A DNA stretch of 64,000 bases. Source: Bolinopsis microptera (Eukaryota; Ctenophora; Tentaculata; Lobata; Bolinopsidae). How positions within the stretch are numbered: the stretch's first letter is position 1; every line of letters starts with the position of its first letter. Below, piece after piece: positions 11,701-23,142 of this stretch. The translations under genes and the position numbers were made by a program. A model generated the notes under the pieces. That model was not told where the DNA came from. It worked only from the letters and a program-made list of their open reading frames with translations, and ran no database searches. The stretch covers positions 14,148,618-14,212,617 of the forward strand of contig NC_087078.1 in the NCBI RefSeq assembly GCF_026151205.1. Reading direction: 5' to 3'.

Positions 11701-14700
11701 AATTATACTATTGATACAAACATGGCTCTAAAAATGGAGCTATACCAGGAGCTATACATAACGTTGTATTTGCTGGGTTTAGTGCAGAGGCTCTTGGTAA
11801 ACGTCTCGAACAATCTGAAGCTAAAGTAGCATTCACTGCTGACAGGGTTCGTTCTTTCTTGTAATAATATTATAATATTATACTGTACTTACCATTAACG
11901 TATTCCATGGTAATGTCAATGCATTACATTGTATCACCATTCATCATGATACGATGTCACTCATGTACCATTACCCAGGCTATACGAGGTGGTAAACTGA
12001 TTCCTCTGAAGAGTATTATGGACGAGGCAGTGAAGATGGCCCCCTCTGTCCAGAAAGTATTTGTTATGGACAGAACTGGAGCTGTAGAGCTCACTTCAAG
12101 CAAGGATGTGTCTCTTGAGAGTGTAATTAGTTTTACTTATTTACTTTTCATTACTTTTACTTATTCTCAGAGAAAAGTTTCTTTATGCTGATAAACTTTT
12201 TTTTAAACTAATAAAGCCAACAATTTATAATGAACAATTTATCATCAGCTATGATTATCACTTTATTCGCAGCTGGAATTCATTATATTTATTCCAGGAA
12301 ATGGCTGGTGCCTCGTCAGAGTGTGCTCCAGTAGTATTAGACTCTGAAGACCCTCTGTTCATGTTATACACCTCTGGAAGCACTGGAGCTCCCAAAGGTA
12401 CAACACTCATCACTAACTCAAATTATTTACTAACAACCTCATTGTCACAGTATCCCCGAGCATGAGAATGAACACGAGAGCGTGCTGACTTAAAGATTAT
12501 GCTTTCCTTTTGCTTTGGAGACAGATCTGATAGCGATGATAGTGTCCAATACAATGATACAGCGACACCTCTAATCACAGTACCTCTTAATTATAGTGCC
12601 TCTTTTTTTAGAGAGTCTTTTTACCATACCCCGCCTAACGCCATCTACCAAGTGTAGAATGTAGGTAACAACTTGTAAGTAATACATCCTAATAAAAGGT
12701 ACTGGTCAGGTTTAGTTCACACTCAGGCGGGCTATCTAACGTACGCTGGTTACACCCACCAGCAAATATTTGACTACAAGCCAGATGACGTGTACGCCTG
12801 TGTAGCGGATGTGGGGTGGATTACCGGTCACTCGTACGTGGTGTACGGTCCTCTCAGTAACACTGCTACCACTGTTATGTTCGAGAGTACGCCTAATTAC
12901 CCCGACCCTGGTTTGTATTCTCTTTTCTAACATAATTCGCTTTTAAGTTGAGCGATTTGGTGGCGAAAATGATTAGAATTGATCGATGCAAAAAGTTGGG
13001 GTGCACTGACCTTGTAACAATGGTTCAGGTCGTTACTGGGAGACGGTTGAAAGGCTGAAAATAAACCAGTTTTACGGAGCCCCCACAGCTGTGAGACTAC
13101 TCATGAAGAGCAGTGATAGTTATGTGACCAAATACGACAGGTAATCTCTTAGTTATGATGTAGATAATTATGTGAATAATTACTATATAATTTTAATTCT
13201 AATTGTGTTTTGATACTTTAGTTTGGAATAGTTGAAAAGAAGTATTGTTGTTAAATATAATGTATCGGTGTTTAGTTTTGACTATCCAGCCGTTATGCTG
13301 ACTGCTGTGTGAGAAAAATGTGATTAAGGGGGCCGGGGGGTCTGCATCAAAATTCTATCGAAATTGATTTTATAGTTGTTCCTGATAGAGGGGAGTGATA
13401 TCTATCAGCTGCTCTTAGGTCCCATGGACAAATATTGTTCCTAGCCGAAATTATCGCCGGTCGTTTTTTTATGATTTTTTGAAGTCCAAATTTTCAAAAT
13501 CGAATAAAGCCTTTCCCAAAATTCTGTCTGGCTCATCTCTTTTAAATGATCTCTAGAACATACGATTAAAATACGATTAAAAATCGCTCACACGAAACAA
13601 TTACACATAAGCGCTGACCTTTGACCGGCGATAATATTGGCTACCTTACGAGACATATTTAAATGGGACGAAAGTCGGTAGTTTTTCGAAAAAAACACCA
13701 TATTTTCGGACTATAAATAAATATGATTCATCAAACAATTAATGAACACTATTATTCGATCATGAATTGCCTTAAAAATTATAAGTTAAGTTGAGGCTAA
13801 TTTTCAAAGGCTACGGAGAAATTGTTTACAAGATGAAAGTTGAAACAGCCGCTCAGAGAAGATCTTTGTATTTTATTTTCTCAAATATTGGGTTTCATTT
13901 TTGTAAAATAAGGTGATGAATAAAATCCCCAAATATCAAGATTTAATTTAGGGTACGAAATGAGGCGGTTTTCGAAAAAAATTCCCATATTTTCGTTCCC
14001 AATTTATCATTTAGGTCACCGGAACTATGTCTAACATAAATATGTCTCGTAAGGTAGGAACAATATTTTTCCACATGGGACCAAAAGCCGCTGCGCTGAT
14101 AGATATCACTCCCATCTATCAGAAACATCTTAAGAGGCCCCCCCCCCCCGGCCCTCTTAAGATCGGAATGTTGTGTAATTTAATAGCATTGTATACATTA
14201 TTACATTACACAACGTTATATAATATCTATTTATAAATTATATATATTTTATTATCAGGTCATCGCTGAGAACGCTAGGAACAGTTGGTGAGCCTATAAA
14301 TCCTAAAGCTTGGCAGTGGTATTTTGACGTTGTGGGAGAGGGGCGATGTCCCGTAGTGGATACTTGGTGGCAAACTGAAACAGGTCGAATATTTGTTAGG
14401 TTAAATAGATACTTGATCTTTTCAGATTGATCCTTTCAAACCTGGCCTAGACCCCAATAACCTCACTAACTTGAACTAACTGTCAGGAGGTATAATGATA
14501 GCTCCCAGACCTGGCCTAGACCCCAATAACCTCACTAACTTGAACTAACTGTCAGGTGGTATAATGATAGCTCCCAGACCTGGCCTAGACCCCAATAACC
14601 TCACTAACTTGAACTAACTGTCAGGTGGTATAATGATAGCTCCCAGACCTGGCCTAGACCCCAATAACCTCACTAACTTGAACTAACTGTCAGGTGGTAT

Positions 14701-17700
14701 AATGATAGCTCCCAGACCTGGCCTAGACCCCAATAACCTCACTAACTTGAACTAACTGTCAGGTGGTATAATGATAGCTCCCAGACCTGGCCTAGACCCC
14801 AATAACCTCACTAACTTGAACTAACTGTCAGGTGGTATAATGATAGCTCCCAGACCTGGCCTAGACCCCAATAACCTCACTAACTTGAACTAACTAGAAC
14901 TGTCAGGTGGTATAATGATAGCTCCCAGACCTGGCCTAGACCCCAATAACCTCACTAACTTGAACTAACTGTCAGGTGGTATAATGATAGCTCCCAGACC
15001 TGGCCTAGACCCCAATAACCTCACTAACTTGAACTAACTGTCAGGTGGTATAATGATAGCTCCCAGACCTGGCCTAGACCCCAATAACCTCACTAACTTG
15101 AACTAACTGTCAGGTGGTATAATGATAGCTCCCCGACCTGGCCTAGACCCCAATAACCTTACTAACTTGAACTAACTGTCAGGTGGTATAATGATAGCTC
15201 CCAGACCTAGACCCCAATAACCTCACTAACTTGAACTAACTGTCAGGTGGTATAATAATAGCTCCCAGACCTGGCCTAGACCCCAATAACCTCACTAACT
15301 TGAACTAACTGTCAGGTGGTATAATGATAGCTCCCAGACCTGGCCTAGACCCCAATAACCTCACTAACTTGAACTAACTGTCAGGTGGTATAATGATAGC
15401 TCCCAGACCTGGCCTAGACCCCAATAACCTCACTAACTTGAACTAACTGTCAGGTGGTATAATGATAGCTCCCAGACCTGGCCTAGACCCCAATAACCTC
15501 ACTAACTTGAACTAACTGTCAGGTGGTATAATGATAGCTCCCAGACCTGGCCTAGACCCCAATAACCTCACTAACTTGAACTAACTGTCAGGTGGTATAA
15601 TGATAGCTCCCAGACCTGGCCTAGACCCCAATAACCTCACTAACTTGAAGCCTGGAGCCGCTATGAGACCTTTTTACGGAGTGGATATTGCTCTCATGAG
15701 CCCTGACACCAAGGTTAGACGGGCTGCAGAAAAGCTCCTCTTCAAAAATCTTCCAAAATTTTCCGTTTATCAAAAGCTTTCTTTGGGTATGGAACTTTGA
15801 TTACCTCAATCGTGTCTTGTGCCATCGTCAGTGACCTTTCTAGATAGTCATTCAAGAAAAAGAGTATATCAAAAAAAATTCCGCAGACAAGAATTGAAGG
15901 GAACGATGTGGCAGGGCACCTGTGCATAGCACAGCCGACACCAGGGCTTGCGCGCACTGTGTACGGAGACCACGAGCGCTACATTAAAACTTACTTCGCT
16001 GACTACCCAGGCTACTACTTCTCAGGTAAATTATCTTTAAAATTACACAATACATAGTAATTGCGGCCTAAATAAACACCTTCACACCATTTGCAAATCA
16101 AACACCAGTGCTTGTCCTATGTGCGGGGACGGAGAGGAAACTGTCTCACACTTCCTTGGACAGTGTCCGGCTATTGCCCAAATTAGAGGTCAATATTTCC
16201 AGGACTACTACCTCTCTGTCAATGACATATTCGACAACCAACACATCACCACAATTGTCAATTTCACAAACCGCACCAAACGCTTAATTGTGCCGGAAGA
16301 GCTGGATCAGACCGGGGTGACTTAAAGTATTATCTCATATGCTGTCTCGTCTCGTTTTACTTTTCCAAACCCAGCTGGCATTTAAGCGTATCATTTTGAC
16401 TCATATAACATCCTACACCACCCTCCACCAATCACTCTGATCTCACCGGCAACCTTCCCCAAGGTTGCCACACCCCAGAGGTAGGCAGAGCATCTCAATG
16501 CTATCCTCTCGTGGGCTATCATGGCCCAGCCTCTCTAAAAAAAAAAAAAAAAAAAATACATAGTAATATCGATATAATGGTAACCAGTTCAACAGACGGT
16601 GGTTGTCCACATGAACGTTAATTCGTGCTCCAATACCGCCATCCCTCAGGTGACGGCGGGTACAGGGACGAGGATGGTCACATCTGGTTGACGGGCAGGG
16701 TAGATGACGTAATGAACGTGAGTGGACACAGGCTAGGCACAGCTGAGGTGGAAGGAGTTCTTGTGGATCACGTGGCAGTGGCAGAGAGTGCTGTGGTGCC
16801 GAGACCACATGAGATTAAGGGAGAGGGTTTGTTTTTTAATCACGGATCTTTTGTTGAGTGTGCACTTCAAAGTGCACAATTTTTGACTATAGGGACTTTG
16901 AAATGGTTCTAAAGGAGAAAATATCTGAATTACCAAATACACACACTTGATAGCACGAGTAACATCTTCAGTCTGCATTTGAATTCTCTTATAACATTAA
17001 GTTTGGTTCCTACTTTTGCCTCGAATTTAAAACTTTCTCACGTTCTAAATTTCGTGAAAACTCCTTCAAATTCAATCAAATAAGCCGTATAAAGAACTCT
17101 TATCTTCATAAATATTTGTTGCCAGAGAGTAAACTTAAGATGAACCAGATTGATAAGTAGTAATTCTTTCGCTGGGACGCTTTCTTTGGAAATATTCAGT
17201 CAAATTATTAAATTCCTGTCCATGACATTTCGTTTTCAATCTTTGAAAATTGTCTTATCTTTCGTTCATCCTGACATCTCGTTTAGGAAAGTAAGGAATA
17301 AAGAAATATCAGTTCTATTAAAATAATTATCAATTTTATACTTTCATCTTCGATTCGGTGACTTTTTTAAGGAGATAATAAGGGGAATGGCTGCACCACA
17401 CAGTATTAATGAGTTGTAAATTTCAGGGATATTTGCATATGTCATTCTGAAAGAAAGTGTGGACATTGATCACGACGTTCTGAAGAAGGAAATGTCTGAT
17501 ATGATTTCAACGAGGATCGGAAAATTTGCTAAACCTGAAGCAATTGTGGTAGGCAGCAAAATTATCTTAGTTGTATCAATTGCTTACATAATGAAGCGTA
17601 TATTTGACATGCTAACACTTCTTTTATCTTTCAAAACATACTTCCAGATCTGTCCTAATCTACCGAAAACAAGAAGTGGGAAGATAATGAGAAGGATTCT

Positions 17701-17806
17701 GACGAAACTAGCGGCAGGGGAAAAGGACGGGTTTGGAGACGTCTCTACTTGCTCTGATCCTTCCATCGTGGAAACCTTAATGCCACTTGTTGATGCTGTT
17801 ATCTAG
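8762..17806 (+). CDS. ACSS1: Acetyl-CoA synthetase, mitochondrial type (15 exons)
   Basis: Ligates acetate to CoA through acetyl-AMP. Proposed exons: 8762-8868, 10169-10296, 10429-10525, 10754-10887, 11749-11846, 11979-12122, 12298-12397, 12710-12910, 13029-13140, 14259-14383, 15592-15713, 15887-16025, 16650-16826, 17427-17548, 17648-17806. Phases agree at every junction and the total is 1965 nt (654 residues, the normal length). Exon 1 encodes a Ser/Arg-rich, acid-poor leader ([20 protein letters not shown]), suggesting a mitochondrial isoform. Family motifs: [26 protein letters not shown]-loop [33 protein letters not shown], the hinge region [23 protein letters not shown], and [12 protein letters not shown] with the catalytic lysine. 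AATAAA follows at 17870. Compartment is inferred from the leader only. Confidence 0.93.
9000..9560 (+). pseudogene. Possible degenerate LINE C-terminal fragment in ACSS1 intron 1
   Basis: Broken plus-strand frames give pieces such as LYNGTVW in one frame and FDKC...[16 protein letters not shown] in another. They loosely recall the WN.LP...FK end of some LINE polymerases, and an AT-rich stretch follows. No frame is open and no boundary is clear, so this is a weak call. Confidence 0.25.
10526..10605 (+). repeat. 31-bp repeats starting at an ACSS1 5' splice site
   Basis: Exon 3 ends TACAA at 10525, followed by the donor GTAAGT. A 31-bp unit that begins with this donor and ends with a TACAA-like copy of the exon end repeats at 10557 (donor mutated to TTAAGT) and starts again at 10588 (donor GTAAGT restored). 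The intron therefore offers a second matching donor 62 bp downstream. Confidence 0.8.
11690..11737 (+). repeat. Unoccupied copy of the target sequence of SINE copy a
   Basis: This stretch (CTAATTATACTATTGATA then CAAACATGGCTCTAAAAATG) matches the two flanks of the SINE at 8461-8645 once the SINE is removed. It lies in ACSS1 intron 4, next to the exon 5 acceptor. Confidence 0.6.
13328..14156 (+). mobile_element. TTAA-flanked MITE candidate in ACSS1 intron 9
   Basis: TTAA occurs at 13324-13327 and 14157-14160. The ends are inverted: GGGGGCCGGGGGG on the left, and CCCCCCGGCCCTC on the right. Subterminal inverted segments also match (TGATAGAGGGGAGTGATATC on the left and its near-complement on the right). 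No coding sequence is present. TTAA duplications are typical of piggyBac and Kolobok elements. The right end contains a second TTAA at about 14130, so its exact edge is uncertain. Confidence 0.55.
14437..15650 (+). repeat. 17-copy, 69-bp tandem array carrying the ACSS1 exon 11 acceptor
   Basis: Units begin TGTCAG at 14481 and recur every 69 bp to 15586, with one 6-bp insertion (unit at 14901) and one 5-bp deletion (unit ending 15240). Each unit holds an AG acceptor plus about the first 58 nt of exon 11 ([19 protein letters not shown]). In all upstream units a TAA follows TTGAAC, so only the last one continues into the real exon ([13 protein letters not shown]). The array ends inside the exon and forms most of intron 10. 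Units are nearly identical, pointing to recent homogenisation. Confidence 0.95.
16062..16555 (+). mobile_element. 5'-truncated LINE with poly(A) and 12-bp target duplication
   Basis: ATACATAGTAAT flanks the insert at 16050-16061 and 16556-16567. The insert ends in about 20 A residues. An open frame through 16322 encodes [19 protein letters not shown], the C-terminal CCHC-like finger of many LINE ORF2 proteins, then TGVT and a stop. It lies in ACSS1 intron 12, starting 25 nt after the donor, on the same strand as the gene. Confidence 0.9.
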
Positions 17807-18747
17807 ATCATATCAGATGTATACAGATCATACTGAATTGAAGCATATGTGTGTGTTGGTCATATCAACAATAAATCTATTTCCTAATGAAGTATAATTT
17901 AATACAGGACAAGTGGGATTAATTGCATGAGTACTGTATGGGTGGAAATATCTGGTATAGTTGAATACTACAATTTGAGATTATTGAGACTTAAAGTTAA
18001 TACTGATATCTGTTTGCATGTTACTTGAAACCTTTTTAACTAATGATATGTGATAACTGAATGTTTAAGTTTTTAGTAAGTATTTTAGTAAACCTTTTTA
18101 GCAAGCAAGCCTTTTTAGGTAGCTTTTTTAATGTTATAAGCCTGAGCTGAAGTATTATAAGACGTATCATTTAAACTTTTAAAATTGTATTTTGGTAATG
18201 TAGGTTAATGTATGCAGGTAAATGTATAAGTTGAATAATTGTTATTACTATCATTCAGCATTTTAAATCGGTGACGACTTTGACTACATCAAATAATTGT
18301 CTTATTCCGAGGGTTTTATAATCATAAAAAACGGGGGACAGAGTGAAAAACATGAGAAAGTGCATCTTTTGCAGTGATTTTCTGAATTCTGTTACTTCAG
18401 AGAAGTTATCAGCTAAGTGATAAACAGTATAATACTCGTGTAAGCTTCATTCTCATTGAACCCCAAAAGTTCAGTCACGGACCCTAGTTAAATTTATATC
18501 TGGCCAGAGATCATGACCTATATAAAGCCATTTGATTACAGCTAAGCTTTACAGTATTAAGTTAAAGTATTTGTATTCAAGTACAGAACTGAAATTATGA
18601 TCTTATTTCTAGACTGATGAGATTCGCCATTTAGTTTTTTTCGTTTCAAAAACATTATTGTCCCACACAAATAATCTTGGTTTTGTAGCAGTATTTGTAT
18701 TTATTTCTTATCTTCTTTAATAACATTAAAGTTTTACTAATTATATA
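17807..18747. other. ACSS1 3' UTR and intergenic DNA
   Basis: AATAAA lies 64 nt after the stop. The rest is AT-rich with no gene seen. Bases 18674-18747 resemble 24209-24292, downstream of the second zinc-finger copy, so this is probably part of the duplicated zinc-finger unit. Confidence 0.6.
17870..17875 (+). promoter_or_regulatory. Polyadenylation signal of ACSS1
   Basis: AATAAA, 64 nt downstream of the stop codon, in AT-rich DNA. Confidence 0.7.
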
Positions 18748-19021
18748 AGACGCTATTTATTGTATCAAATTCATAAGTTCAGTTTATTTTAAGATATTAT
18801 AATAATTATCATTCCTATTGTTGCTCTGGAAATTAAACTTTTTATTCACCGTAAGATGACAGCTCTAGTAACTCTCTAAGATAGAGGTGTTCAAATAAAA
18901 CAATCAACAACTTTATTAAATAGGATGTGCATATTAAATCCCTGCAATCCTACTAAAAATATATCCATTCTCCTATCTTCAGGTATGTATAACTAGTTAC
19001 GAATCAATTGTTGTACTCGTT

Positions 19022-19495
19022 ATGGAGAAAGTGGATAATTCTGTTGAAGAAGTGGACATGGAATTTGATCACATGAAAGTCGAAGGGAAGAAAGAGGAAG
19101 AAGATTCGAGAAGCAGGACTGGAGGCTTTGTATGTCCGACATGTGGCGAACAAATTATCAGTGAAAACTATTTCATTGAACATGTCAGGAAGTTTCATCA
19201 TAACGCTAAATCCCCAGAACGGGAATTGGAGGATAAATTCTCGAAAGAATCTACTGAAGTTTCTAGAAATGAAAACAATAACTCTAGATTTGAAGATGGT
19301 AATTTTGTTGAACAAGATTATGATAAGTTTAAAAAAGAGGTGAAGACAGAAGAGGGGGAATCTCAGGACAACAATATGGAGTTTCTTTGTCCTGATTGTG
19401 GTGACACATGTTTGGGAGAAAACACATTTATTGAACATATTATCAGGGAGCACCAAATTGACAAATTAGCGTCACCACCCCCGCTACCACCATAA
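19022..19495 (+). pseudogene. Zinc-finger gene copy A, truncated before its finger array
   Basis: The 5' flank and first ~440 coding bases (18748-19461) are a near copy of 21430-22156. The ORF has two C2H2 fingers, FVCPTCGEQIISENYFIEHV and FLCPDCGDTCLGENTFIEHI, in an acidic, Lys/Glu-rich protein. At 19461 homology to copy B stops and unrelated GC-rich sequence supplies a chance stop (19493-19495). The tandem finger array present in copy B is missing, so this copy is probably non-functional. A short acidic protein could still be made. Confidence 0.7.
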
Positions 19496-20032
19496 AGATC
19501 CAGATCCAGAACGCCGCCGCCTCCCCTGCCCAGGTACTTTTCAGAGGACACTAGGAGGGTAGAGAGGGGTGAATGGGGGCTCCAGGGTGCCGAAAGGAGG
19601 ATCGGACCCTGGATGCGTTGGGATGTAGTGGAAAGAGAGGGGACGACCAGGGCTTTGGAGGATAGATGGAAGGGCTTCACAGATGATGTTTTGAAGAGGA
19701 TGGAGGAGGCCAGGACCACGGAGGAGGCTAGGGAAATCTGGGGGGTAGTAGAAAAGGAAGCGGAGGAGCTGAAGGATTTGCTCATTAAGAAGGTGTTCAC
19801 GGGTTTGGAGGAGCTTAGGGATGCTGGCAAGCTGGAGACTAACAGGAAGCCTGGGAGTTTTCAGATACTTAAGGGGGGCTTTAAGTACCTGGTCAAGGGG
19901 ATGCAGGGGGATGTGGTGCGGAGTGTTAGGTTCCAGAAGGGGTTAGAGAAGATTAGCATGGATGGATTACTAGGATGCCTGGGACTGGTAAGGAGGCTGG
20001 TGGACCTGAGGAGGAGGCGGGAGTAATCATCT

Positions 20033-20255
20033 TTGGAGTGCCTCTTCTTTGATACAGAGTGCCGTCATCGTTTGGAGTGCCTCTTGTTTTATACAGAGTG
20101 CCATCATCATGGGAGTGCCTCTTGTTTTATACAGAGTGCCATCATCATGGGAATGCCTCTTGTTTGATACAGAGTGCCATCATCATGGGAGTGCCTCTTG
20201 TTTGATACAGAGTGCCATCATCATGAGAGTGCCTCTTGTTTTAAACAGAGTGCAA
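20033..20255 (+). repeat. ~39-bp tandem repeats (about 6 copies)
   Basis: Units contain GAGTGCCTCTTGTTTTATAC followed by AGAGTGCCATCATCATGG, with small changes. They lie in the non-coding part of the unidentified element. Confidence 0.8.
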
Positions 20256-20257
20256 TT

Positions 20258-20545
20258 TTATTTATTTGTTTTGATAAGGGGACAGATAATTATATATGGT
20301 ATTTCGTTGGTATTTTGATATTTATATTTTTAAAATTTTATTGGATATTTATTATTGATTGTATTGTAGTGGGGATTTAGTCAATTCGGATCGAATCGAT
20401 CGAGTTTATTCATTTTGATAAGGGGACAGATAATTATATTGTATTTCATTGGTATTTTGATAATTATATTTTTTTTAATTTTATTGGATATTTATTATTG
20501 ATTGCATTGTATATGTAGTGGGGTTTTTTAAAGTTTTAGTCAATT
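20258..20545 (+). repeat. ~145-bp direct duplication
   Basis: TTTGATAAGGGGACAGATAA at about 20268 recurs at about 20419, and both copies continue through ATTTTATTGGATATTTATTA and GTGGGG. It is part of the tail of the unidentified element. Confidence 0.75.
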
Positions 20546-21704
20546 CGATCTACGCCTCATTTACAGAAGCGGATCAAATCGATCAAACTGTCCCGGGGAG
20601 TATGGTGTAGTTTTGTAATCCTCAGTATGGAGGATTTATTTTACATTTTAATATTTTAATTCACCGTTTTTTTGCCACTTTTATTTTAAGGTTATCTCAC
20701 GTTTCTATTTCATATTCGTACATTTACTTTCTTATCAATAGTTCGTTCGGCCTTTTGTTTATTTATCACATTTTTACGAGCCCTTTTTTTAAGAGATAAG
20801 GGAGAGATTTTGGGAGATAGCCACTTCTGTAAATGTAACCGAGCATTCGTCGGGTTTTGAGTTATAAAGTTTTCGACCGTTACGAGAGCGTTTTATTTGG
20901 TACAGTACACTAAATCTAAGTCTTGTTTAAAATACAGACTCCGGCAGCCTTCCACCTTTCTTGTTTTTAAACAGACTGAGTCAACACATCGCAGTTCACC
21001 GGAGTTCACTATCAGATCTACGTGCAGCCACTACCGCGAGTTGCTGAGTCCTCATCTCCTCGTTTACCGGGAGTTTAAGTATTAAGATTGTAATATCTTT
21101 TTTTAGACAGGTGCACCCGTAGCTCGTTTTATACAGTTACGTTTATTTATTAAGTCCTCGTTCATTGGGATTTGGGAGCAGTACTTTTTAGCTTTTAGTG
21201 TTAATTCCTCGTTCATCGGGAGTTGTCACTAATTTACCAGCACATATCTCGTTTAAAACAGATATATCGTTCCTTACTCCTCGTTTATCGGGAGCAGTTT
21301 ATTGGGTTTTAGACCTTGTTTTAATACAGGTTCAGTTAGCTCTAGTCGCCCTATCCGTTGACCAGGGAGCGCCCCGTTAAGGCCAGTCAAGCCGGTTGCC
21401 GTGTAATAGCTGTTTCGTTTTTACACCATAAGACGCTATTTATTGTATCAAATTCATAAGTTCAGTTTATTTTATTCCAAGATATTATAATAATTATCAT
21501 TCCTATTGCTGCTCTGGAAATTAAACTTTAATTCACCGTAAGATGACAGCTCTAACTCTCTAAGATAGAGGTGTTCAAATAAAACAATCAACAACTTTAT
21601 TAAATAGGATGTGCATATTAAATCCCTGCAATCCAACTAAAATATATTCATTCTCCTATCTTCAGGTATGTAGAACTAGTTACGAATCAATTGTTGTACT
21701 CGTT

Positions 21705-23142
21705 ATGGAGAAAGTGGTTAATTCTGTACTAGCTAAAGTTGAAGAAGTGGACATGGAGTTTGATCACATGAAAGTCGAAGTGAAAAAAGAGGAAGAAGAT
21801 TCGAGAAGCAGGACTAGGGGTTTTGTATGTCCGACATGTGGCGAACAAATTATCAGTGAAAACTATTTCATTGAACATGTCAGGAAGTTTCATCATAACG
21901 CTAAATCGCCAAAACGGGAATTGGAGGATAAATTCTCGAAAGAATGTACTGAAGTTTCTAGAAATGAAAAGGATACCTCTAGATTTGAAGATGGTAATTT
22001 TGTTGGACATGATTATGATAAGTTTAAAAAAGAGATGAAGAGAGAAGAGGGGGAATCTCAGGACATCAATATGGAGTTTCTTTGTCCTGATTGTGGTGAC
22101 ACATGTTTGGGAGAAAACACATTTATTGAACATATTATCAGGGAGCACCAAACTGACTATGATTCTCAAGAAATAACAATTATCAAACCTCAAAGTAGTT
22201 CTGATGCCAACATAGTCTTAAGTCATCCTCTGGGGATTTAAATGCTCATAAAATTGAGGAAAAATCTCATCTCTCCAGTCATCTGAGACAGCATACAAGG
22301 GAGAAACCGTTTAAATGTTCGGATTGTTCGTATTCAGCTGCTCAAAAATCATGCCTCAATATTCATCGGAAAACACACACAGGAGAGAAACCGTTTAAAT
22401 GTTCGGATTGTTTTTATGCAGCTGCAGTAAAATCAAATCTTATGGATCACCTCAAAACTCATACAGGAGAGAAACCGTTTAAATGTCCGGATTGTTCTTA
22501 TGCAGCTGCCCTAAAATCAAGTCTTATAAAGCACCTCAGAACCCATACAGGAGAGAAACCGTTTAAATGTCCGGATTGTTCTTATGCAGCTGCCCTAAAA
22601 TCAAGTCTTATAAAGCACCTCAGAACCCATACAGGAGAGAAACCGTTTATATGTCCGGATTGTTCTTATGCAACTGCAGTAAAATCAAACCTTAAAAACC
22701 ATCTCAAAACTCACACAGGAGAGAAACCGTTTAAATGTTTGGATTGTTCGTATTCAGCTGCTCAAAAATCATGCCTCAATATTCATCGGAAAACACACAC
22801 AGGAGAAAAACCGTTTAAATGTCCGGATTGTTCTTTTGCAGCTGCTCAAAAATCAAATCTTATGGATCACCTCAGAACCCATACAGGAGAAAAACCGTTT
22901 AAATGTCCGGATTGTTCTTTTGCAGCTGCTCAAAAATCGACCCTTAAAGACCATCTCAAAACTCACACAGGAGAGAAACCGTTTAAATGTTCGGATTGTT
23001 CGTATTCAGCTGCTCAAAAATCAAACCTTATGATCATCAGAAAACACACACAGGAGAAAAACTGTTCAAATGTCCGGATTGTTCATATGCGGCTTCTAGA
23101 AAAAACACTCTGAAGGTTCATCAGAAAACTCACCAAAATTGA
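21705..23142 (+). pseudogene. C2H2 zinc-finger protein copy B, two frameshifts
   Basis: The first frame (ATG 21705 to stop 22241) encodes an acidic N terminus with two degenerate C2H2 fingers, as in copy A. From about 22210 the coding continues in another frame with ten C2H2 fingers at 84-bp spacing, joined by HTGEKPFKC linkers (for example [20 protein letters not shown]), to a TGA at 23140-23142. A second 1-nt deletion at about 23030 breaks finger nine. Fingers three and four (about 22471-22638) are identical in DNA, a sign of recent in-array duplication. Either assembly errors or real decay could explain the frameshifts. The family is nuclear and DNA-binding. The target is unknown. Confidence 0.75.

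Larger units (their letters stand above)
19462..21429 (+). mobile_element. Unidentified GC-rich element between the zinc-finger copies
   Basis: A non-homologous block separates the two zinc-finger copies. It starts with a purine-rich open stretch (through 20026) encoding a charged, probably helical C terminus (for example WKGFTDDVLKRMEEAR, then LVRRLVDLRRRRE and a stop). Two sets of internal repeats follow, then a long non-coding tail with recurring CCTCGTTYATYGGGAG motifs. Composition differs sharply from its neighbours. The layout (5'-truncated ORF, long tail) suggests a retroelement, but I recognise no enzyme and see no target duplication. Confidence 0.45.

Noticed and set aside
14437-15650. 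CRISPR-like regular array
   Set aside because: There are no unique spacers, since the whole 69-bp unit repeats, and it derives from an exon border in a eukaryotic gene.
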